Source of the DNA: Gracilaria gracilis
Lineage: Eukaryota; Rhodophyta; Florideophyceae; Gracilariales; Gracilariaceae
Assembly (NCBI GenBank): GCA_030374805.1
Contig: JARGSG010000183.1
Location: 186,001 to 250,000, forward strand
Direction of reading: 5' to 3'
DNA length: 64,000 bases
The notes beneath the pieces were generated by a model. That model did not search any database. It had not been told where the DNA came from and saw only the letters and a program-made list of their open reading frames with translations. Below are positions 57,435 to 64,000 of the stretch, one piece after another. Position 1 is the stretch's first letter. Each line of letters begins with the position of its first letter. The translations under genes were made by a program, and so were the position numbers.

Positions 57435-59849
57435 TCAACCTGATGGGTGAGTGGCAAAGTGAGGCCCCGAGGAGCCTCCAGCTGAGGATCCCCGACCCGG
57501 AGTGGTGTTCTGATGGGCTCCCGGCCAAGGCTGGAAGAGATGAGCCTGGCCTGGAGCCTGGCTAGGCGCGCTACCATGACCCACGGGGGTACTAGTAGGC
57601 ACGCTGACGCCTGGCATCACGTCGGCACCCATCGGAGGTGGCGCGCTCGCCTGCGCAACCGACGGAGGTGCCGACGACCCGATGTGGAGAGGAGCCTGCG
57701 TAGCGGCTAGAAGGCCGGGGTTCAGGCTAGCACCAAATAGGGGATCCTCCAAAGGGTTTGTAGGCGTCGGGCCCATGGCCGTCGCTAGGCCTGCCACCTG
57801 GTTGGTAGCCATCTGGTAGAGCTCGACCTGGAACCGGTTCCGGAACTCACCAATTTGGGAAAAGGATCGCATGTACTGTGCATGACGAGGCAGGATGCTT
57901 TCCAGAAGGGTAAGAGCTTCGACCACAGAGGTAGGACCCGCCCGCTGGAAGTTCACCACACAGGCTTGGCGGACCCGAGCCATTAAACCTGAAATGGCCT
58001 GGGAGTCCACCTGAGAGGGGACAGGCGCCGCAGCCGCAGCCATGACACCCCCGAGGATAGCCCGCGGAGGCCCATCAACCCGTGTGGTACTAGGGAGAAG
58101 AGGAGTGGCACCAGTATGGGCAGGCGTATTGCGTCCCTCTGGAGCGGGAGTAGGCGCTGAAGTGACCACAGGGGTAGCTGCTGGCGATTCCACCACGGTT
58201 GGGAATGGCTCGGGACTCCCTGGAGGTCCCTGATCGGTCGGAGCCCCGGGATAGCGCTGCTCCGCGCGGGATACAACCTTCCAGGACACCGGATCGAAAA
58301 CCTCCCACCCCTGCTTGGCTCCCCACGGGAAACTCTCCACTTGGGTAAGCAACGATTCCAGCTGCTCAATAGAGTAGTCCGTACCTGCCACAATGGTTCC
58401 GATTCCAAATAGGCGAATGTCGCGAATGACCCTCGGGGGAATGAAGAACATACGACCAGGAGGTTGCACACCGTCACGGTAAATCTCGGCTTCTCGAGAA
58501 CGACAATCCCAGTCAATACCGTCACGGGCAGCCTGCAGAGCTAAGATGGCCACCAATACGGCCCATTCCGCGAGGGCAATCGACCAAATGAGGTAATACC
58601 GATCGTGGTTACGGGTGATGTAGCTCCCGAAGTAAGCCAATACCGGTGGGGTTGGGACGCTAAGCGACATCGGTACCTCATAGGCATTCCACCATTCAGG
58701 TCGGGCCACATACCAAGAGGTTCTTCCCTTATTAGGTTGTGAGAAGAACTCCACATTATGGAACCCATGCATGACGCGGTTGAAGCTGGACCGGGTACGA
58801 ATGCGAGCCTCAGTGGCAGCATCCACCCCCCACCTACGACGGTTAGCCCAATGGATGGTATTGTAAGGCCTATCGAAGCAAACCAAATGTGGTGAAGCCG
58901 GAAGGTACTGCTGCGGAAGGGAGTCGTACTGACAGATCTTCACAACCAGACGTCGGTAATAATGGAGCTCCGGTTCAATACGAACATACGGCAGATCGCT
59001 GGGATAAAGCGGGGGGATGAAATACCTCATTGGTGTGTGTCGCTGGCGGCTGTCATAGCACTCCACCCGACCCTGACGAGGTTGAGATTCCTTATCCCGA
59101 CGGTGGAGCGTTTGGGGGACGGAGCGGAGACGCTCGCAATCCCAACGAAACAAACCCAAGTAGGTATCCAAAGTCGGACGGCGCAAGACGCCGGGAAGCG
59201 ATGTGTTCCCCGGCGCCACTGGCCAGTTCCGACGGTACAGCGTCGCTTGCGACACCATTCTTGGATCGACCCCGAAGGTACCATGTTGGGAAACGTTCCA
59301 GTCGGCCGTGGTGAACGGCTCCAAACAATAATAGGAAATACCACGAGGAATCTCGGGCTCCGGACCATACGGGTCCCGGATCCCTTCGTGAATCCCTTGA
59401 GGTTGATTTGAGGAAGACGGAACCGGCTGGCTCCGAAAACCAGTTTGGATGCGGGAATGGTACAAAGCAGCACCCCGAGAACCAGACTTGGCAATGCCGC
59501 TTCCGCGGCCGCGCGAGGGACCGGCACCCGACATGGTGTGATGAGTACCGCGAGGGAGTGGTTGAGACGGCGAGCATTCGACCGCAGGGGTGAAGCGAAT
59601 CGGCTTTTTATCCACAATGGGTGAGTCACTAGAGCTGATGCTCAAAACCTCCACCCGTTCGGGGCCCCATGCTGGTTCAACCATTAAGGCATCGGCATTG
59701 GTCGCCGATGGCGCGCCGTCCCTTGAGGTTACCGCGTCCGATTGACCAACATGGGGAACCGACAATCGCCGTGTACCGCTACGGGTGCGAGCCCGCACGC
59801 TGGTACCAGGGCTACCCATGTGGTTCAAATAAGGATCGGGGGTCACCAT
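57435..59849 (-). CDS. Long antisense ORF of the gypsy element, unknown function
   Basis: Minus-strand frame of 804 codons from ATG 59849 (MVTPDPYLNHMGSP), or 699 codons from ATG 59534 (MSGAGPSRGRGSG). The frame is open even further upstream without an ATG. It has an Arg/Gly/Pro-rich N-terminal part, then a Tyr-rich central domain (PLYPSDLPYVRIEPELHYYR). One hydrophobic, probably membrane-spanning segment YLIWSIALAEWAVLVAILAL lies near residues 417-440. The C-terminal half is Pro/Ala/Gly-rich with VMAAAAAPVPS and a helical stretch (FRNRFQVELYQMATNQVAGL). It lies between pol and the 3' LTR and reads opposite to the other genes. The old element carries the same frame, decayed. Transcription would have to start in or near the 3' LTR. 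No known family recognised. Confidence 0.6.
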   Translation of the reverse strand: MVTPDPYLNHMGSPGTSVRARTRSGTRRLSVPHVGQSDAVTSRDGAPSATNADALMVEPAWGPERVEVLSISSSDSPIVDKKPIRFTPAVECSPSQPLPRGTHHTMSGAGPSRGRGSGIAKSGSRGAALYHSRIQTGFRSQPVPSSSNQPQGIHEGIRDPYGPEPEIPRGISYYCLEPFTTADWNVSQHGTFGVDPRMVSQATLYRRNWPVAPGNTSLPGVLRRPTLDTYLGLFRWDCERLRSVPQTLHRRDKESQPRQGRVECYDSRQRHTPMRYFIPPLYPSDLPYVRIEPELHYYRRLVVKICQYDSLPQQYLPASPHLVCFDRPYNTIHWANRRRWGVDAATEARIRTRSSFNRVMHGFHNVEFFSQPNKGRTSWYVARPEWWNAYEVPMSLSVPTPPVLAYFGSYITRNHDRYYLIWSIALAEWAVLVAILALQAARDGIDWDCRSREAEIYRDGVQPPGRMFFIPPRVIRDIRLFGIGTIVAGTDYSIEQLESLLTQVESFPWGAKQGWEVFDPVSWKVVSRAEQRYPGAPTDQGPPGSPEPFPTVVESPAATPVVTSAPTPAPEGRNTPAHTGATPLLPSTTRVDGPPRAILGGVMAAAAAPVPSQVDSQAISGLMARVRQACVVNFQRAGPTSVVEALTLLESILPRHAQYMRSFSQIGEFRNRFQVELYQMATNQVAGLATAMGPTPTNPLEDPLFGASLNPGLLAATQAPLHIGSSAPPSVAQASAPPPMGADVMPGVSVPTSTPVGHGSAPSQAPGQAHLFQPWPGAHQNTTPGRGSSAGGSSGPHFATHPSG

Positions 59850-60410
59850 AAACGGATTCAACCTTGTCGGTCGGACGAAAAGCCACGGTGGCGCGAGCCC
59901 GCGTAGACAAACCGCAAAGGGGTGCGAAGGTAACCAGAAGGGATAACGGTGGAACAACCTCGATGGAGTCAGCGGCAATGCCTCGAAGGGTTGGTACTCG
60001 AACCTCGAAGGGACAGAGAAACACGCCGCAACCAAGTGGGCGCCAAAATCCTTCACGGTACAGTGCCCACACGAGCTCGAAGGCGCAACCCGCCACCCCC
60101 ACTGGGTATACCGACACGGTAAAAGGGTCCAAGCCGGGCAGCCAAAAAGGCAGAACCTTGGAGGTATGCAATGGGCGCGCGTCGCGCCTAAACCACAAAT
60201 GGGGATGAATAGGCCGCTGTCGGTGATAACCAAAGAGGTGGATAGAGCCGCAATCGGTGATGACCAAGGTGGTGAACAGAGTGCGTTCGGTGATGCCGAA
60301 CCGACGCGACGCACGGCGTGAGATGGCACGAAGGCTGCGACAGGGACCAAATTGGTACGACGATGCAACCGACTTGGTGAAAGGATCTAGGAGCCACGAG
60401 GGCGTGGCTC

Positions 60411-60425
60411 AGGGTAGGAAGGGGG
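60411..60425 (+). promoter_or_regulatory. Polypurine tract
   Basis: AGGGTAGGAAGGGGG directly upstream of the 3' LTR, the expected primer for plus-strand DNA synthesis. The old copy has AAAAGGGGG in the same place. Confidence 0.7.
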
Positions 60426-60427
60426 TC

Positions 60428-60935
60428 TGTAGTACAATGAGACCTCAATGGGTTGGTGCCACGTGGGTCTACTGGTGCGCCTTGCTGGCTGCACTGTACC
60501 CAATTGGTATCCTGTGTTTTATAATTTCTAATTTCTAATTTATAGTCTAGGATAGTTTAGCATTGCTGGCCCATGACAAAAGGTCATGGGCACAGCCGAT
60601 GACGTCATGCCCGCATGGGAGATCGGCGTCGGTGCACCTTGTATATATTGTGGTGCACCTCGCCTTCCCCCTCGGGTATTGTAAAGTCAGGCACCATTAG
60701 GGCAGTAACTATACCATCTTGGTCACTTGCTACTCTATTACTATTCAGGTTTTACCGCGCGTCGACGTCTACTACCGTACACCTACACGGTCTAGACTAG
60801 TTGCCCCGCCGTTTGCCCCTGCGGGTTTCAGGTGCCCTACTACCATATTGGTTGTGTGTTTTTCCCCTTTAGGTTGAGCCCTCGCGCGCTCCCTCTACCA
60901 GGCGGACCCCACACCTTATCGGTATTTGTACGACA
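60428..60935 (+). repeat. 3' LTR of the young element
   Basis: 508 bp, the same length as the 5' LTR with about six substitutions by eye; ends GTACGACA followed by TGCAT. Confidence 0.93.
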
Positions 60936-60940
60936 TGCAT
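60936..60940. repeat. Target-site duplication TGCAT, right
   Basis: Direct repeat of 49422-49426. Confidence 0.9.
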
Positions 60941-61406
60941 TTGTTTGTGACGGTTGGGAAAGAAAAGAGCAGGGTGAAAGTGGGAACCGCGGAGGTGAGA
61001 GGTGTGGGGTCCGCTGGTGGTGCTGGAAAAGCTCTTTGCCGTTCGTTTGATGGGCATGTTCTAAGCGGGACTGCCCTACAAGGAGAAGACTTGGTTGTAA
61101 TCTGGAGGACGAAGATTATAAATCATGGAAGCGCGAAGTACCCTTACCGTTCTCAAGGTCCTGAAGAACCACCAAGTACACTGAGAGAGGTGTTCTGGGC
61201 TGGGTTGTATGCGTGGGATACGTCGATGATGGACCGAATCGAGATTCCGCAAAGTTCTACTCCAGGGTCCGGGGCCGGTAAGTCTTCTACATCTCAGCCT
61301 GAGAAAGTGATTGTTCTGGAGGTCGAGAAACCTGCTGAGAAACCTTCCAAAACTCGAGGAAAGTCTTCTAAAGAGATGAAGAAGCCCGTGGAAGCGAGCG
61401 TCAGCA
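60941..61406 (+). pseudogene. Module B rightward gene, second part
   Basis: Continues the 49229 gene in the same frame once the element and one TGCAT are ignored. It reads LFVTVGKEKSRVKVGTAEVR, then EVFWAGLYAWDT, SSTPGSGAGKSSTSQPEK and a Lys/Glu-rich segment. It aligns with module A 9330-9800, and this copy is better preserved. Similarity to module A ends at ASVSII (61405), where an ATT repeat and unrelated sequence begin, so the ParB-like and later parts are missing here. The frame then runs on to 61486 by chance. Confidence 0.6.
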
Positions 61407-61411
61407 TTATT

Positions 61412-61565
61412 ATTATTATTAAGTTGGTGGTTGTTTTCGTAATTGATGGCTTTCTTGATTCGATATATTGTTTGTTTGCTTATTAGCGTTGCTGCCGCAA
61501 CATTAGCGGCTGTTTTATGAGCTCTAATGAGGTCTGCAGTTTGTTTGCGGCGGTGTTGCAAGTCC
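61412..61565 (-). pseudogene. Helix-turn-helix protein fragment
   Basis: The minus strand reads HRRKQTADLIRAHKTAANVA then ATLISKQTIYRIKKAI. This is similar in pattern to the N-terminal helix-turn-helix of Tc1/mariner or pogo-type transposases (R...IV.L...G.S...IA..LGIS..TVYR..K). It ends at an (AAT)n run that abuts the broken host gene at 61406. No catalytic domain was found. Confidence 0.35.
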
Positions 61566-61569
61566 TCAC

Positions 61570-62490
61570 GTCTACGTTAGTCAGCCTTGAGTTTCGCTGT
61601 CTGGGGTCTCATGGACAACAGCATTGTAGGTGCTAGGGCATGTTCAACCCTGGCGAGCCCTCAAGAGGTAGAACCAAAGTGAGGCTGGAGATCTCGGAGC
61701 TCATTGAAAGCAAAGGAGTGAATATTAATGGTTGACCTGTTCGCAATTTGGCTGTGCCAAATTGAGCCTGTGTGAGGGTTAGCGCCTTCACGCCACAGCC
61801 GCAGTAGCTGAGCATATGCGCGTAGAAGGGGCAAAAGTAAAGCTTCCAATGTAGGCAACGGTTGGGGGGGGCGCAGTCGTTTGTGGGGAGATGTGCTGCT
61901 CTCTTCCCCACCGGACGAACCCGCCGGCGGAGGGAGCAGTGCAATTTATTGAGTGGAGTGCAGAACTACGGAGCACGTCTCACCGAGACTACTTACTACG
62001 TGGCCACATGTGGCGCGTTCGCCTTGCTTCAAATGACGCGGTATTCACACCGTCCCTCAAGGCGAAGCGACATATGTATTGTCGTACCAACCACTAGCGG
62101 AGATCCTACTCTGAGATCAATCCTATCAGTACACAAAGTAACTTTGTCCGTTTCTGTATATAGGCGTCCTCCAAATCAGACATGCCTCTTCTCAACATGA
62201 CGTCTTTCAAACATGAGAGGTGTGGTGGTGACAATCTTCAATCTTCTTTATAAACTTTATGTGCATCAACGTAGTAGCAACATCAATATACATTTTGCTT
62301 GCACCAGTAAACTCCAAAACCCTAACCACATTAAAAACCCCTGTAGGAAAAATCATGTGGCTCTTTGGGAAAAAGGAGAAGGGTTGCAAACAACACCATA
62401 ATCAAAGAAGAGTAGAACCCCAAAACATGCTCTTCTGTCGTACACAATTCAAGTCATAAATCACGTTAGTGTAGTTAGTTGTTTTCTCAC
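61570..62490 (-). other. Non-coding tail of the copia element, possible LTR
   Basis: No gene seen. Read on the minus strand downstream of copia pol, there is a TGTTGAGAAGAGGC start at 62197 (a common copia LTR start) and an AATAAA signal at about 61945. The partner LTR would lie beyond the window and the left end cannot be fixed, so the LTR call is tentative. Confidence 0.3.
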
Positions 62491-62496
62491 TTCGCT

Positions 62497-64000
62497 TTAG
62501 AAGAAATCAAGCTTCATCAATCTGACCATCCTCCTAAACTCTTGGAGGGACGCACACTTCGTCAGAATGTCAGCCATCTGCAGAATTCTAGAAATATGCT
62601 GAAGTAAAATCACATTCTTGTGGTGTAAATCTCTGATATGATGCATTTTCAAATCAATATGCTTGTTACGACCCGATACCTGAGGGTTCGTGGTCAACGA
62701 AACAGCAGCCGAGCTATCAACAAAGATCTTTGTGGCCTCGAACCATAGATCTTCGCTCCAAGGCTTCTGATGTGCGAATTCCCAAAACAATTTTCGGATC
62801 CAAGTGATGTCTTTACCACAAGTAGAAAGAGCGACATATTCTGCTTCTGCAGAAGAGAGTGCAATCACCGTCTGTCGCCTTGATTTCCACATAACAGGTG
62901 CGTCGTTGACGACGACAACATAACCCGTTGTTGACTTCCGGGTCTCCATGCATCCCCCCCAATCGGCGTCAGCGTACGCACAGAGTGAAGAGGGGGAGAA
63001 AGGAGTTCCTGTTGGAAAATGAAGTCCATACTCGGCCGTACCAGCCAAGTATCTAAATATCCTCTTTAGCATTTGAAAATGACGTTCGCATGGGTTGTGA
63101 AGATGTTTCGATAAGGATGAGACTGCAAAGGAGAGGTCAGGGCGCGTTGGGATGGCGATGTATAACAGACCACCTATTGCAGACCTGTAGTTGGCGTGAT
63201 CATGTGCGGAGAGACAAGTCTCAGTTTCCCTAGTAGGCATGAGATCGGCATTCGCTGGTAAAGGGGAACCAACTGAGTTACAATCCTGCATTCCAAACTT
63301 GTCAAGTAGTTTTCGGATATATCCGTATTGGTTCACCGTTAGACCAGAAGGAGAGCGTTCAATATTCCACCCAATGAAAGACTTCAGTTCTCCATAGAGT
63401 TTAACGTCGAATGAGTCGGAAAGTCGTTGCTTGAAATATGTGAGTAAGTTAACGTCGTTCGAAGCAAACGCACAGTCGTCCACAATGACTGCAATGATGA
63501 GGAAGCTGTTTTCCTCTCGGAACAGGAAGACCCGTGAGTCAAGGGCAGACATAGTGAAGTTCCAAGAAAGTAGAGTGTCTGAGAAAAGAGAGCCCCAGAT
63601 TATGCCAGCCTGAACTGCTCCGTAGATGGAGTTAAGTAGTTTGCAGACATTTCCAGGTCTTTCAGGGATGCCTGTTGAGTTGGTTGGTTGTTCCATGATA
63701 ATTGGGACATCCAGTTTACCATATAAGTAGGCATTCGATATGTCGGCTCCTTCGAGGTAAAGATCGTGTGCAGCGGCGAAAGCCAAAAGAATTCGAAATG
63801 CCTCATGACAGGCAACTGGTGTGTACGTGTTCAGAGGGTCGAAGTCAATGAACGGCTTCTGCTTGTCTCCCCGAAGACAGCAGCGGGCCTTCTTCAAGAA
63901 CTTCTTCCCTATCCCATCGAGCATCTTTTCTTTGAAGACCCACGTGAAGGGTACCGGTTTCATCCCAGGTTCCCGTGGTACGAGTTCCCATGTGTTCCGC
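62497..64000 (-). CDS. pol: Ty1/copia pol: reverse transcriptase and RNase H (partial)
   Basis: Uninterrupted frame running off the right edge; the last in-window codons read RNTWELVPREPG before MKPVPFTWVFKEK. It contains the copia RT blocks LEGADISNAYLYGKL (first catalytic Asp), KLLNSIYGAVQAG and IAVIVDDCAFAS (the usual YVDD replaced by IVDD). RNase H follows with CAYADADWGGC, KSTTGYVV, SSAEAEYVAL and KHIDLKMHHIRD. The stop is TAA at 62497. Integrase and gag would be upstream, outside the window. The intact frame over 500 codons suggests a fairly recent insertion. Confidence 0.9.
   Translation of the reverse strand, partial: RNTWELVPREPGMKPVPFTWVFKEKMLDGIGKKFLKKARCCLRGDKQKPFIDFDPLNTYTPVACHEAFRILLAFAAAHDLYLEGADISNAYLYGKLDVPIIMEQPTNSTGIPERPGNVCKLLNSIYGAVQAGIIWGSLFSDTLLSWNFTMSALDSRVFLFREENSFLIIAVIVDDCAFASNDVNLLTYFKQRLSDSFDVKLYGELKSFIGWNIERSPSGLTVNQYGYIRKLLDKFGMQDCNSVGSPLPANADLMPTRETETCLSAHDHANYRSAIGGLLYIAIPTRPDLSFAVSSLSKHLHNPCERHFQMLKRIFRYLAGTAEYGLHFPTGTPFSPSSLCAYADADWGGCMETRKSTTGYVVVVNDAPVMWKSRRQTVIALSSAEAEYVALSTCGKDITWIRKLFWEFAHQKPWSEDLWFEATKIFVDSSAAVSLTTNPQVSGRNKHIDLKMHHIRDLHHKNVILLQHISRILQMADILTKCASLQEFRRMVRLMKLDFF

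Larger units (their letters stand above)
49427..60935 (+). mobile_element. Young, apparently complete Ty3/gypsy chromovirus-like element
   Basis: An 11,509-bp element with two 508-bp LTRs, TG..CA ends, a TGCAT duplication, a primer-binding-site-like stretch, gag, protease, pol with a C-terminal chromodomain-like end, a long antisense ORF and a polypurine tract. I count about six differences between the LTRs (roughly 1.2%), so the insertion is recent. All sense frames are open, so it may be active, provided the UAG between protease and pol is normally read through. Confidence 0.93.

Noticed and set aside
60369..60428. Extending the antisense ORF to the 3' LTR
   Set aside because: The frame is open to a TTG at 60368, but the first ATG is at 59849; upstream sequence is more likely leader.

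Overview
This is eukaryotic nuclear DNA, repeat-rich and gene-poor. It carries chromodomain-bearing Ty3/gypsy elements, a Ty1/copia element, foldback and terminal-inverted-repeat (TIR) elements, few visible introns, and broken fragments of plant/algal-type genes (a PyrR/RibD-like reductase and a GH35 beta-galactosidase). A repeat-rich alga, possibly a red alga, would fit, but the sequence does not prove the lineage. No rRNA, tRNA or CRISPR array was seen.

The main content is a repeated host module present in three copies. Module A (about 6.2-13.0 kb) and module B (44.2-49.4 kb, continuing at 60.9-61.4 kb) have two divergent genes. The leftward gene encodes a DPPY-type amino-methyltransferase (DNA N6-adenine/N4-cytosine class) that runs in the same frame into a SET-like domain. 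The rightward gene starts with a basic M(P/S)PRK N terminus. It continues with a ParB-like segment, a lysine-rich segment and a C-terminal cupin/2-oxoglutarate-dioxygenase-like signature. The shared promoter region carries about 73-bp palindromes (11 in the window) and a 122-bp tandem repeat. Module C (16.25-18.1 kb, continuing at 29.5-29.7 kb) keeps only this control region and the first codons of the rightward gene. All copies are damaged by stops and frameshifts.

One Ty3/gypsy family entered this module twice. The young copy (49427-60935) has two 508-bp LTRs with about 6 differences, a TGCAT target duplication, open gag, protease and pol frames, and a long antisense ORF (57435-59849) between pol and the 3' LTR. 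The old copy (18107-29522, GTGAA duplication) is decayed but retains the same layout. Pol lies in the protease frame beyond a single UAG.

Other regions: a C2H2 zinc-finger relic (2-634); a GH35 relic (4.5-5.0 kb); a coiled-coil gene family relic (15.0-16.2 kb); a second chromovirus fragment (30.8-33.65 kb) split by a 1.9-kb element with perfect 54-bp TIRs; a PyrR fragment (33.65-33.89 kb); a possible zinc-finger relic (34.9-35.9 kb); an AT-rich gene desert (37.7-40.0 kb); a broken leftward gene with an 18-bp coding minisatellite (41.2-43.7 kb); and a Ty1/copia element on the minus strand that runs off the right edge.
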